NCBI GenBank assembly: GCA_022376515.1
Contig: WTXI01000003.1
Span: 1 to 64,000 of the forward strand
Reading direction: 5' to 3'
Length of the DNA stretch: 64,000 nucleotides
Source of the DNA: Lactifluus volemus
Taxonomy: Eukaryota; Basidiomycota; Agaricomycetes; Russulales; Russulaceae
Positions 44,397-57,100 of this stretch are shown piece by piece; the first letter of the stretch is position 1; each line of letters starts with the position of its first letter. The notes beneath the pieces were generated by a model that did not search any database, had not been told where the DNA came from, and worked only from the letters and a program-made list of their open reading frames with translations. Made by a program: the position numbers and the translations under genes.

Positions 44397-46018
44397 TTAT
44401 CGGGCACCCTCGACAACTGCCGGCTGCTCCTTTGCGGGCTGCGCCTGTTGGTGTTGTGCCGTCCGACTGAGCGCGGCGCCGAGCGCCTGGGTTCGGATAC
44501 TCAGCCCACGCGTCTTCTCGATGACGGACTGGTATATTGGCAACGCCGGGCGGTGAATCTCGATTACATTCTACAGCGGGGTTGTTAAAATTCGAAAGGA
44601 TAGATGCACGGAGCACCATACCTTTTCGAGGTCGATCTTGGCATCGGCAGCCATTCGCGTGTCACGGATGAGGTTGACAATCCATTTCTCACCTTCCTCC
44701 GGGGAGAGGTTGAGCCGGGCAGACAGGTCGCTTGAAGCAAGAATGTCAATCTTGGTGACAAGACACGAAGAGCAAAGGAGGACGCACGCAATGTCGATCC
44801 GTTGGTGGATGCGGCAATATGCTTCGGTGATGAGGTACCGCGCATTGTCGAGAAAATCTTCCCTATACTCGCTCAGGAAAAAGTCATTCCCAACGACACG
44901 CTCGGCGAGCTGCAGCTGGTGCTGGGCGGCCTCAAAATCAAACTCGACGTAGAGCTCCTTGAGGAATTTGGTGACCGGGTCCGAGTACTGGTACTCCTCT
45001 AACTGCACGACCTTGACGACTTCCCGTATCGCGTGCCGTACGCGTGAGCTCACTGGAGCGGTGGTGGTGGCACCGGATGCCTGTGCCCTGCGGGAAAGAA
45101 CTGCGGCTACGGCGAGGTAGCGGAGAATCCAAGGCGCTGCGGATTGGATCGTATTGAGGTATGCGGGTGCGAGGAAAGTTTCGAGGAGCAGAGTGCGACC
45201 GGCGGGGTGGTTGAAGTAGACAAAGAGGGACCAGTGAACGAACCATGTGCGGGAGTGCAGCGTCGCGAGCGGCTCGACGTGTGAGGGCACTGCTGAAACG
45301 AGAGGTGCAGCGCTTGCGCGTGCGTCGAGGGTCTCGCGCAGTGTGTTGAGCTCCTCGAGTGCCGTGTCCCACTTGCCCGTGAGGATGTCGGAAGCAAGCT
45401 TGCCCCAGTGCGCGGACATGTTCAAGTCCGTGTCAGTGGAGAGCACACGAAAGTGGTAGAGGTAGTCGGCAGCGCCAGAATAGTTTCCGTACGTATACTG
45501 AAACTTTCCAAAGTTGTATAGCGCGGTGATTTGCTCGAGGGTAAGCTGCGAGAAGGGGGTTTATGTGAATCAATGTGGTATATCGATTTGAGGTCGCTGA
45601 CTCACACTGTAGTTATCCTTGAGATAAGCCAAGTTTTGAATTTTGTCCTGGCGCAGAGCCTGCGCAAAATCCGGGTTCTCAATCACATCTAGGACAGCTT
45701 GTGCCTCTTGCTGTAGCTGCTCGTTTATCGCCACTGCCTTTGCTCGCTTGGCAGCAAACTCTATTTTTTTTTCTCAAATCAGATAGGATATAATAAAAAC
45801 GTTTTGAATACCTTCTGGAACGTCCGAGTCAGGGTTTAATTGTTCATAGAGGGATACGATGTAATCGACCATGTTGGTGCCTTTTGCGAGCTCATACTGA
45901 GCAACAGCGATTTGGTCTGGAGCGAAAAGACCGCTTCGTGAAGATGAGTGAGTAAAGGAAAGACCAAATGTCGATCCAAGTAGGGAATAATCGTTCTTGT
46001 GAGGTCGTAGTCGGCCAT
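44397..46018 (-). CDS. Translation initiation factor eIF3 subunit e (INT6)
   Basis: Part of the eIF3 complex that loads mRNA on the 40S ribosome. On the minus strand: ADYDLTRTIIPYLDRHLVF, then in a shifted frame SGLFAPDQIAVAQYELAKG and TNMVDYIVSLYEQLNPDSD, EFAAKRAKAVAINEQLQQEA, ALYNFGKFQYTYGNYSGAAD, HWGKLASDILTGKWDTALEE, RTWFVHWSLFVYFNHPAGR, VTKFLKELYVEFDFEAAQ, and the PCI domain end (RLNLSPEEGEKWIVNLIRDT). Last exon VIEIHRPALPIYQSVIEKT ends QPAVVEGAR. Introns at five places join in phase. The only anomaly is near 45928-45935: CACGAAGCGG would be in phase if it read CACGAAAGCGG, i.e. one A lacking. Divergent from MPDU1 with 129 bp between start codons. Confidence 0.9.
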
Positions 46019-46147
46019 TTTGAACTTGTGCGCACTGCTCTGCACTACTCAACTGTCCTTCCTTGACTCCGAGTCACGTGATAGCCGACGTCCCTTTGCC
46101 GGCAGCAGCAACACGGACGTGGACACGACAACAATACCGACTTTGAA

Positions 46148-47184
46148 ATGCCTTTAACCTTGCCTTGGCCCTTTAAAGATATCGCTATATCAATAATAGG
46201 AGAGGTAATCATTATTCCAAACCGTTCCTTTTCCTCGTCTCTTACACCTAGTGTCAAACAGAAATGCTACGTCTCACTCGTAGAGAATCTCAATATTGAG
46301 GATGTCGACTGTATCAAGTATTCGTTATCTAAAGGGATTGGTGTAGGTGTAGTCGTCGGAGGGTCAATAATGAAAGTCCCCCAACTTCTTCTCAGTGCGC
46401 TCTTCATCCTCCGTCCTTTCTTTATCCTGACGCTCTATTAGTCCTCAGAGCCCAGTCTGCGCGTGGCCTCTCCTTAGCCGCATACGTCCTAGAGACATTC
46501 TCATATGGTATTAGCCTCGCCTACTCTTCGAGGAATGGCTTTCCCTTTTCCACCTATGGAGAGAACCTTTTCCTCACCATCCAGAACGTCTTTATTACTT
46601 TCCTCATCATCCTCTACAACCCTCCTACCTCATCCCGACCCCTCTCCACCCCACCTAACCCGACCGGCAGGCTACTCGCCGCCATCCTCGTCACTTTAGC
46701 GACCGGATTTGGGCTCTTCACCGCACACCCCAGCGCACTCGCCGCAGCTCAGCTCTGCACCCTCCCACTCTCCCTTTTCTCCAAGCTCCCACAAATCGTG
46801 CAGAACCACCGTGCGCGCAGCACGGGTCAACTCTCGGCCTTCGCCGTCATCTGTCAGATCGGAGGTTGTGCCGCGCGGCTATTCACCACCGCGCAAGAGG
46901 TCAACGACCCGCTCGTAGCCGCCGGCTTTGCACTCGCGCTCATGCTCAACCTCGTCGTCGGCGCACAGATGTATGCGTACTGGGGTAAAGGCGTCGCTGT
47001 CGGTCACGAGATCGACGCCAAGGCGCGATATGAGTCTTCGCCCCTTGGAGGCAAACAGGCAAATTATGGGCAGGAAAAGGTTGATGTCGTCGTACAGCCC
47101 CAGAGCCCGTCGCCACACCAGGCTGTGCATCAACCTTCGCAGTCGGCTGCCTATGGCCGCAAGTGGGCGCGTAAAGTCGATTGA
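46148..47184 (+). CDS. MPDU1: MPDU1/Lec35-like PQ-loop protein
   Basis: Required for use of mannose- and glucose-phosphate-dolichol in ER glycosylation and GPI synthesis. Exons 46148-46394 and 46442-47184 join in phase (47-nt intron GTGCGC...TTAG). Two PQ-loop repeats are visible: VGGSIMKVPQLLLILRAQSA (first) and LPLSLFSKLPQIVQNHRARS (second), with the family start ENLNIEDVDCIKYSLSKGIG. Seven hydrophobic segments can be counted roughly. The C-terminal about 60 residues are polar and end RKWARKVD. Length (about 330 residues) is somewhat above the animal protein because of this tail. It acts in the same pathway family as GPI2 at 25.4 kb. Confidence 0.88.
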
Positions 47185-47982
47185 GTGTATTCGCAGTGAG
47201 CGATTTCGTCTTATAGTACCTTATTCTATTCTTTTCGGGACTATCGCGTTGCGAATAATATTCGTGCAACTCCATCCACTTCATGGGATACAGCACAGAC
47301 GGTCAACGAAAACTTTCCCTACAAAACCGAACGAGCTCTCAGAATCAGCGCTTAGCAGCAAGTATCGGCAGCGTGCTAGTTTTGCAGTCGACTCCGATTT
47401 CCTTTGACTGCCAAAATTCACAGAACCCACGTAAGCGGTCACGCCAGCCGGGCGGTGTTTGGTCGATCTCCTTATTTTGTAACTTACGACCCGCGACACG
47501 AAAAGCATGTTTTCGTTCAAAGCGAGTATGTCTTTCGCACACTGTTCATGTTTGTTCAACATGCGGTTACACAGTCTAGATTAGAGGTCCAAAGCGAGAA
47601 CGAGGCCATAACGAATGGAAACGAGATCAAACGAAATGGGCAAACGAGATGCCCTCACTTTAAGTCCGCTCGAAATATTTATTAACTACCACATCTATAA
47701 CTAATGTAGAAATGTAGATCACTAATTACGATGTAAAAATGATCCAGATGATTAAGACGACGAGTCCTCGGCTCTGTTGTGAGGTGAGACTGCGTGACCT
47801 GCACGAAAAACAAACTAAGTAAAAAGATGGGAAAACTGAAAGTACTGTACTGAAAAGGTGCTCCGTTATCCACGCCGGGTCGCCCTCGGGATGCCTATGA
47901 CGATGGTTGTCCCGTCTTCGGGCTCCTGCTCCGAGCTCGTCTGCGCCCCATCTGGTCCATCCTCGGCCTCCAATGCCTCCAT
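47185..47982. other. Intergenic region with a fragment of the secreted-family upstream block
   Basis: At about 47525-47573 GAGTATGTCTTTCGCAC...GGTTACAC matches the start of the block upstream of the secreted-protein copies (63440-63480). The continuation of that block (GGCCCAAGGTCGAA) is found only at 57712, on the far side of the DNA transposon. The remaining 400 bp up to the transposon end show no gene. Confidence 0.5.
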
Positions 47983-48030
47983 CAGTAAAAGTCGATATTT
48001 ATTAGCACTGGCTTGACACTCCTTAAACTG
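47983..48030 (+). repeat. Left terminal inverted repeat
   Basis: CAGTAAAAGTCGATATT pairs with the reverse complement of 57666-57682 with two mismatches, and similarity continues for some 20 bp (TTAG, GCTTGAC). Confidence 0.7.
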
Positions 48031-48099
48031 ACTTAAACGTCCTTAAATGTCGTTTTAATAAGGTTTAAGGAAAATATTTTTTAATTAAATTTTTATTGA

Positions 48100-48375
48100 C
48101 ACAAGCAAGTTTTATTGGGTTAAGCAGATCCTTCCTATTAAACTGCTTAACGCTGCTGCTTAAGCAGGTTAATGCGACTGTTTAAGAAGCTTAATGTGAC
48201 TCCTTAAGACCTTTTAATGCGACTACTTAAGACATTTAATATGACTACTTAAGCGATTGCTTAATATGTTTAATGCGACTGCTTAAGACGTTTAATGCAA
48301 TTACTTAAGACATTCAATGTGATTGCTTAAGATGCTTAATGCAACGTCTTAAGAAGCTTAAGATTGGTTTAAGAA
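48100..48375. repeat. Left subterminal repeat array
   Basis: About ten imperfect units of 22-28 bp built on TTAATGYGACTNCTTAAG lie in tandem. Each contains the palindrome CTTAAG or a near match. In CACTA elements such subterminal repeats bind a transposon-coded protein. Confidence 0.7.
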
Positions 48376-48676
48376 AGGGCTAATATGAAAGGTACCAACG
48401 CAAGGAAAAACAGCAGTGGTAAGACAGTCCATCGTGATAATGAGATATAAGAGGGTCAAGTCCAGCAAGAAAGAACCGAGATCGTAGATACATAACATCA
48501 CTTGGGTTGAAACAAGCATTACGGTCAGCAAGGGAGTTGAATCACGGGCGCACAGGAAGGGTGATAGGTAAAGAGCGCTAAATTTTACAAAAACGCGGTC
48601 AGAATTTTTAAAAAAAGGTGGACATTAGCATTGCACATTACTGGTGACTGGAATCGCAATAGAATCGTCTCTTTGG
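48376..48676. other. Transposon interior, no gene seen
   Basis: AT-rich stretch between the subterminal array and the end of the minus-strand gene; probably its 3' flank and terminator. Nothing else is recognised. Confidence 0.5.
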
Positions 48677-50995
48677 TCACGGATTCACTGAGAAGTTAGC
48701 TGTAAAGAAATATAGGAAGACTAAAAAAATTGGATGTCGCTTACAATCGGCGTCCGAGTCGTCATCACAACTTGAAAGGTCAACCAGATGGGCTCGCCGA
48801 TTGGGTTCATAACCAAGGGTTTCTTGAGCGACAGCCAAAGATTTGGACCGCCTCGAATTGGGTCTATTAAAGATGTCAAGTGCCTCATTGAGAATGGCAG
48901 CGAGCGCCTCTGGGTTAAGGTCTTCAACAGATTCAAGGTATTGGCGCGTTGTGTCACCCCAGTTTCCGTCACTAAATGCGGTACCTGTAGTAGATTCTTT
49001 GCCCGTGAGTTCATTCAGCGTCCTTCCAACTTTGACCCTCCTAGAATTGGATTTCTGTAGTCCCTCGATTGTAATGTCGTCATTTAGGAGTAGATAAAAA
49101 GCCCTCTCAACCTTCATTGTGCAATCAAGCTGAATCAGAACAAGCAAAGGTTTGAAATTGAAAACATACCGCAGTGGCAGATAGCGCGACTGCCGCTTTT
49201 GCCTTCGATTGGTCAGCTTCCAGCACCAGCCCCCTTACTTGGGTAACTCCATTGATCGCTTGGAAATGACTACTAGCCAATGTTTTGATGACAAGTTCCC
49301 CACGGAAAAGTCCCTTGTACTTCTGGAGTAAAATGTACAAATTTCAGAATTGGGAACAAAACTAATATGATAACATACCTTGGGCTTTTTCGACGTCGTA
49401 TCTGAGTAGAGAAAACCTAAGTTCATCAGCATTTCCTTGGCGTAATCTCGACACTTGATTTCTGTATCGTAGATTTCGCCACTCTGTGCGGCAAAAAAAT
49501 TCTTCATGGCAACGATTGCGTTATTTCCGAAATTAGTCCGCCAAGTGTCCCGGACACGTTGTTCGGTCTAAAGTATGGAGCGTCATATGTGTATAAGACA
49601 AAATTAAAACCTATGACTTACCACTTTGACAACGTGACAGCGAAGAGCAATCTTATAGTCCATGGTAATGGTCCCCCTGTAAACTTGTGCCCAGATCTTC
49701 CGCACTACACTTAACATTTCGTCGTTGGGAACCTTCCATGGATCGGTAGCATGCTGTGCAATCCAGGAAATATAAGTCGGAACGAATTTGCCTCGAAAGC
49801 GGTCCTGGTCGGTAGCGCCAGGCGGAAGCTCGTCGTCCTTGTCCAAAGACTTCGGCCTTGCCTTCAGGGACGATACCTCTTGTACTCTGACAATGCCCTG
49901 AATGTGTAAGTTAGCGATATCACGATAAAAGTGTTAAAAGAGAAGACGATATACCGAACTTGTCAAGCGTTGCTTCCCTTTAAGAGGGCTCGATATGGCT
50001 GCCTCCCGCTCAGCGCCATGCATTTCGTCATCGTCATCCAACCCTCCGAGCCCAGCGTTGGTGTACCCATTCTCTCTGTCTTCGTTTGTGTCAGTGTCGT
50101 ATTCGTTTGTCAAGGCCACCGGCGAGGGGGATCTATCTGACTCTGAGTCGGAGATAGCTGCAACATTTTTCACAGCAGGGCTGTTTCTAGTACGAGTAGT
50201 TGTAGCCAAGTTGTTGCCAGTGGTAGCCTGAGGGGATGCAACAAATGAGCTCCGAGCGCGAGAGAGCCTGGCAGGTATCCTCAATTTTGGGGTACTTTTG
50301 GCCGGTGCCTTGGTAAGACTGCGACGAGAGCGACAATTGTTTATATCGGAAATCTCGGGCCTGAGATACGTCAAGTTAATAATACGCATCAAAAGAAGCC
50401 TGCAATGCGGCGCTCACGTGTGATCAATGACCATATTAGTGTTCACGTCAGTTGCCTTATCGGTTTCACAATAACCGATCCCTTTGTTCTTGATTCCCAT
50501 CTCTGTATCAGCAGAGACTTTGTTAACGAGCTGGACGGCAGCTCGGAAGGACGGCTTGTCTGTCTTCCCTTTCTTCTTTTTTGGCATCGGGGTGTTGACT
50601 TCTTGCTCTGTGTCAGTCAGCTCGGTGCCAGTGACAGTGGCTACCTTTTCTTCAGTTTCTGTTGCAGTCTCATCACCGCTGACACAAGCCACTTCAAACT
50701 CCTCACTCGGTGGAAGTGGGATACTTGTGTGACCATGGGTGCGGCGAAGTGTCCTGGGTTTCTTTGCCAATGGCGTTGATTGATCGAGGTCTTCTTCAGC
50801 AATGCGTCTCTCCAGGGTAGCAATACGTTGGACCTTGTTTTTCTCTGCTAGGGCTTTTTCAACTTTCCTCTGTGCGTCCTCCTCCTTCGCCCTTTCCACT
50901 TCTTCTTTACTGCGCCGTTTTCGCTTCAGGACCACACCAGGAGGCTGGTCCACCTTCTTCTCACGGGTTGTCATACCGTGAGTTCGTTTGGCCAT
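48677..50995 (-). CDS. Transposon-linked unknown protein with basic N-terminus
   Basis: Minus-strand gene with about seven exons that join in phase. Exon 1 from ATG 50995 gives KRTHGMTTREKKVDQPPGV, a basic patch KRKRRSKEEVERAKEED and a coiled-coil-like stretch (VEKALAEKNKVQRIATLERR), then acidic Ser/Thr-rich linker and KKKKGKTDK. A further linker (SDSESDRSPSPVALTNEYDT) leads to a folded-looking domain: DQDRFRGKFVPTYISWIAQH, DEMLSVVRKIWAQVYRGTIT, CRDYAKEMLMNLGFLY, YKGLFRGELVIKTLASSHFQ, ALSATAVERAFYLLLNDD. The C-terminus is acidic. I recall similar proteins as multi-copy hypothetical families in Agaricomycetes but know no function. Its place in the element suggests a DNA-binding partner (TnpA-like) or regulator; that is inference. 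No stop or frameshift was found. Confidence 0.7.
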
Positions 50996-51197
50996 GGTGT
51001 GAAATAGTTCTGAGGGAAAAGACTGAGGAATTTTGGGTCGTGGGAGGAAAGGATTACCAAGGTGACGGTCGTTATTATTCGCCCCCCTCTGAATTTGACC
51101 AACGTGACTTAGCTACTTTCGGCCTTATTTTTCGGACTACTGCGCGGCCAGCACCCACAGTTTTATTGGTCGCTTCCTTTTCACCACGATTGCCCTT
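50996..51197. promoter_or_regulatory. Shared divergent promoter region of the transposon genes
   Basis: 202 bp separate the two start codons. A single spacer must drive both genes. No clear TATA box is visible. Confidence 0.5.
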
Positions 51198-54100
51198 ATG
51201 CCCGTGACCCGTTCTCCCAAACGTCAAGTCCAAAGACGTTGCCTGCATGCCCCTCTATTACCATGTACTCATACAGGATGCAATCGGTCGTTTCGGAATC
51301 ACTCTGGGCTGACACAACATATTCGTGCCAAGCACCCCATTTCACCAATTTCTTCCAAACCGACGAACCTTTCGCCTTTCTCCCCAACTGTTGCATCTTC
51401 CCCGTGTCGACCTCTGTCTAGAACCTTATTTGGGGATATTCCGGAGGCAAATTTCACTGACAATGATATCCGTCACTCACCACTCCATGATGGGTTCGGA
51501 TTTGACGCGTTGTCGGAAATGCCAGTGAGCCAAGGGGACTGCGACTATGATACCGTCAGGTTACCTTCTCCTGGCTCAGCTAGCATTACTAGTTCTCGAG
51601 GTGGACACAAAGGTACGGTACTAAGACGAGAGTTTCATGGCAATATAAATGGTGCGACGCCAACTTGAATATAACCGGAATGTGTCTAATTATAACATTT
51701 GGTATCTTACAGCTGTTATATGTGATGACTCGGAGCGTGTCGAATTCATAGATCCCAGTACATTGTCTCCGCATAGCGAGTCCGAGTCTGATTGGGTACC
51801 CTTCAAAAGTCAGGTCCAATTTGAGATGGCCGAATTCCTTTTTAGCAGAAACCAGATGCCTGCAACACAAATTGACATTCTGCTTAAGCTATGGGAAGCT
51901 ACTTTGGCTAAGCATGGTGATGCTGCCCCATTTTCGGACCATAGAGACTTGTATGCGACGATCGATTCTATTTCTTTCGCTGACACACCCTGGGAGTCAT
52001 TTAATGTGGTACACAATGACAATAAGCCAGATCGTGACATTCCGTCTTGGATGACATCAAATTACGATGTCTGGTTTCGGAACCCTCGCACACTCCTTCA
52101 CAATCTCATATCAAATCCTGATTTTGACAAGGGGTTTGATTATGTGCCTTTTCGCGAATATGATCAGCTCGGAAACCACCGCTTTCAGGATTTCATGTCC
52201 GGGAATTGGGCCTGGAAGCAAGCGGTATGGCACTTCTTTTTCGCTTACACAGGAGACATTCTGATGCTTCCAAAGGACTTGCTTGCTGAGGACGACCACA
52301 CGCATGGCTCAATGTTTGTGCCAATCATCCTGGGAAGCGATAAAACGACTGTGTCCATCGCAACTGGTAACAATGAGTACTGGCCCATCTACATGTCAAT
52401 AGGAAACATCTGTAACAACATCCGGCGGGCTCATCGTAACGGCGTTGTGCTTCTTGGCTTTTTCGCCATCCCCAAATGTATGTGTTTCAGATTTCTTAAA
52501 TAAAAAACACATTTACAGGTGGCACATAGCAGAAAAGAAGTATGCCAGCGATGCATCGTTCCGAAGATATCGGCGCCAGCTATTCCATACAACTCTTGCT
52601 AAAATTCTCAAGCCCCTCGAACACAATATGACGATCCCTGAGGTTGTTCGCTGTCCAGATGGACATTTTCGGCGAGCCATTTATGGTCTTGGGCCTTATA
52701 TCGCGGACTACCCTGAGCAAGCACTCCTTGCGTCCATTGTCCAAGGGTGGTGTCCCAAGTGAGTTTCCATGGTGATATATCTGATCAAGATCAATTGAGA
52801 TTACCAACTACTAGGTGCACTGCACCTCCTCATGAGTTCGACAAACCCGGGCTCCGCCGTTGTCAAGAGCATACAGAGGCGCTTGTAGAGGCACGTGAGT
52901 TAGGTGAATTGTGGGACGAGTATGGCCTAGTCGGTGACATCATTGTAAGAGTTTCTTTCTACCTGTTAAATCTCTTTCATTTTCTACTTCATTTTCGTAT
53001 TCTTTCGCTGTGGTATCTGGGCGCGTGCGGAGTCACGAGAGCGCTGATTGGGATCGAGCGCTGAGAGAGTGATTGACGTCATTTGCGCTCTGATGAATAG
53101 TCTGGTGGGAGATGCGTCAAGCCCATTGGCCTATAATTTTCTCTCGTGACATCTTCCTGTCGTCTCATCACTCGGATGACCTCAGCCGAGCTGGTTATTG
53201 TGAGTCCTACGAGTCACCTTCGCCTATATCCTCTTCCTCTCCATCGTCATCACATCTCTCTTCACCATCTAGCTTTCCATCGTCCGAGATCCTCCCCTTC
53301 ACACCTGTAATATCACGTTCCCCTCCATCATCAGGCGAATATCTTTCCCGGACTTCCGTATTATTCACACCATCAGTAATCTCAAGCGCTACTGTGTAGT
53401 ACTGTCAGGCCGACAGCTCCAGGTATAGGTCATGGTGTCCTCAACCGCATACGTGACATACTGGATGTCGTCAAGGCACAAGCTGATGGGTTGTGGGATG
53501 GCCAATTATCGACAAAATGTTTATTGGATGAGCTTCGCCAGCACATCCCTCGGGTGCCGGATAACGGGGAACTAGTACCAGTGGACAGGTTACAGCGCAT
53601 TCAGGACTTGATTAACGGCCTGGCAGAAGCGTCGAGACCTGCAAGACCTCCGACGCCTGAAGAGTCGCCATTCGATTCTGGCTCTGACACCTCGACCATG
53701 ATCAGACGTCTTAGGAAAAGGTGGGACAGGCTGAGGTGAGAGCGCCGACACCATTAAAGCCACGATGGCAGAACTTCTTCGTCCTTCCCAACCTCCAACT
53801 GCTGTGCAAATTCAACCACCACCCGCATTCGTGCCCCTAAACTTCCGACCTGATGCTCGTGGCCCACGACCTCGAAGTGCCAGTCCGACACTTCTTACCG
53901 AATTACCCCCGCTACGGCCGTTTACTGTCCCAATTCCAGAACCTCTCGCTGCACATAATATGGGTCTCAGGCCTCCAGGGCGGCCAGAAAGAATCCCAGT
54001 CTGTTTCCTCCACCGCCTCCTGCAAGGGTTCCCTCAGCGATCTCAGGGGCCGACGTTGGTCGTCGACCACCCACAGATGGACCACGTTTTGATGACGCTG

Positions 54101-57100
54101 TTCATGCCGGGAGGCGGATACGGACAGGTGATGGTGACGGATGGATAGGGTCTCGATCCCCCCCAAGCTGCGGTGGTAAGCCTGAAGATTGATCCTGGTT
54201 TCCTCACTGTCTGACATTGATATATTGTAGCCTCCTCCACCGATTATCGAGGAAGTGCCTAGACGTGCTACTATGCCAGCGGTGCTTCAAGCATACCCAC
54301 CACTCCCGGTATGCCTGTTGCTGGTTCTTATGCCTCTGCCTCTGACCAACAAAGCCGCAGCCTCCGCACTTAGGTGTACCAGGTGCCGCACCAGCCCCTC
54401 TGCCATTCACACAGGTACCGTATTCTCTGGAATTATGATGGACTTTGTTAACACAAAAATATCTGTAGTCTGTCATTCTGCCGCCTATTTTCAATGAAAT
54501 GATGGCCATGGTTCGGGTGCGTTCCCGTGCTGCATCCTTTGGCAATGCGGGTACAAGCTGACTTCGCGAAGGAAATCGATTCATGCATTTAGCCTCTTTG
54601 GAACAGCAACACGAGCTGATGAGATACATGGGCTCTCTGAACGATTGGCTTGGGAATGATGTAGCAGACCGGCAAGCTGAGATTCGTAGTACCTCCGACC
54701 ACCTCGACCAACTTCGGGACGATGTGAATCGCCTGTGCTACCCGCGTTGTAGGTTGCACTATATCTATGTCCTGACGTGCCGCTAATAATCCTTAGACCC
54801 GCAACCAGGGTCGGATTTGAACCAGGCTTTATGGGCCCAGGCCCTCCTGGCCCACAGTACTCTCGGTGTTCCACGTCTTCTCGCACCTCCACCTGGCGTG
54901 TATGTGCCCCCTTCCCCCATGTTCCCTCGGCCGTATAGTGGGGCGATCCCTCCTGTTATTCCTGGCCGTCCTAGCGCAAATAAAACTCCAACCCCGAGTG
55001 ACTCACCAGTAATTCTCTCTCCCCGATCCCACGATGGAGGTATACCATTCGTAGCACCAGCCATAGGTGTATTCCCTGGAGTTCTCCAGCTCCTCGAGTA
55101 TACCAGCCTCCTGTTCCTATCGACGAGGAACCATATATACCTCCTGCTCCCAGCCGGACTCCCACCGAATCCCCCCCGCCATCTGTGATTCCAGTAGTCG
55201 GTCGTCATCTCGTACCAGGTGCATTTCCTGTTGCGATGGTAGCTTCTCACCCTTCTCATTACCCCGACAGGCCAGAAACGCCAAACAAGCGAAGCCGCTC
55301 TCCCCCGTAGCCCTACAACCAGAGTCGCCGGGACCGTATTATCCCTCTCGTGTTCCCACTCGCTACTTGAAACGCCCCATTTAACCCATCCAATCCATCC
55401 ACCCAGTTCTAGTTGCGCTGACTCGGATTCCATCTGCAGTACTACGCACATGCCAGCTGAGTCGTATCCGACGAGATATCGCCGGGACGGTATACTGAGT
55501 CAATAACCACCTTCTGAATGGCCCCTTTCACCCGAAGGAAGAGAATATTACCCTTGGATTCAGCACGAGCGCATTGCGGCGGCACACCTTCACTTTTTTC
55601 CCTTTCCCTTTCCCTTCTTTTGTCTGTTGTCACTGTGATCTAGATTGCTTATCTGCTTTCGTTTATAGCCATTTACAAATGATTTCCCTCGTGCAGATAT
55701 CCATGAACTTCTGTCGCCCGATCTTCTCCACCAAGTGATTAAAGGCACATTCAAGGATCACTTAGTGACGTGGGTGGAGCAATACCTTGTCATCGCTCAT
55801 TGCCGTAAACGTGCAAATGATATTATGGATGATATTGACCATCGGTACCTTCTCCATTGCTTATTTGAAGCTGTGGCATTTTCACAAGTTTAGTATTGCT
55901 ATCGTAGCTCCTTTTTCTGGCCTGCGGCGATTCCCCCGGGGTAGAGGATTCAAACAATGGACTGGGGATGATTCTAAGGCCTTGATGAAGGTCAGTGATT
56001 AGTGCATTTATCTTGCTAAATTTATATCAATTCCTTTAGGTCTACCTTCCAGCTATTCAAGGCCATGTCCCTCAGGGAATAGTGCGCACTTTCCGTGCCT
56101 TCTTGGAATTTTGCTATATTGCACGACATGACGTCATTGATACACCTGCGCTCAAGTCACTCGAAGACGCACTCAGTCGGTTCCACCAACATCGAGCTGT
56201 GTTCGAGGAATATGCTGTTCGACCTGGTGGCTTCAGTCTCCCTCGACAGCATTCCCTTGTTCATTATGCAAGCCTTATTCGATTGTTTGGTGCACCCAAT
56301 GGACTTTGTTCATCCATCACGGAATCAAAGCACATCAAAGCTATCAAAGAGCCTTGGCGACGATCTAATCGGTACAACGCACTTGACCAAATATTACTTA
56401 CAAATCAGCGCCTTGATAAACTTGCTTCTTGCCGAGTTGACTTTACGAGCCGCGGTATGCTTGATAGAACTTGTTCATCGGACTTACATCGTGAGCGACT
56501 ACCAAAAGCTGTCTAGCAGCCAAATTTACCACTTGCAATCCAAAAGGTAGCAACACGACTCGGAGTCACGGTGACAACCACGACATGCGCAGCGGCGACT
56601 TGAATGGGGGCACCAGCAAAGGAGATAAAGGCAACGATTACGATGGGGTTGTAGACGGACCAACTGTTCTTGCTCACACGAATTTGGCCAAAACGATTTG
56701 TAAGTACTTCGTCCTTCTTGTTACATGTTAAACCATGGATATGTCCAGGTCGTAAACGGCTCCTTAGTGCGCTTGCGGTTGAGCTTGGCCAACCAGATTT
56801 TGTTCAACTAATCCAGAGGTTTTTATGTGACCAACTGCCTGCTAATACTAATGATCTTATCCCGGAGGCTCGTGGCAACGTTTCAGTTTATACAAGTGCC
56901 ATCTCGACCTTTCATGCGCCAAGTGACCTTAGTGGCATTGGTGGCATGCGATCGGAGTACATTCGAGCGACCTCAAGTTGGCGAAAAGGCCCGCCTCGTT
57001 ATGACTGCGTTTTCGTTAATACAGACCCAGCCCTCGAAGGATTGCGTGGTCTTGAAGTTGCCCGCGTTCGTCTTTTTTTCTCATTCAAATTTCGTAACAC

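Noticed and set aside
51810..52305. Minus-strand frames within the transposase
   Set aside because: Shadows of the transposase exons.
54783..55451. 222-residue minus-strand Gly/Arg/Trp-rich frame
   Set aside because: It is the antisense of the proline-rich nested gene; its composition is the complement of Pro codons, and the plus strand has introns and a known-type C-terminus.
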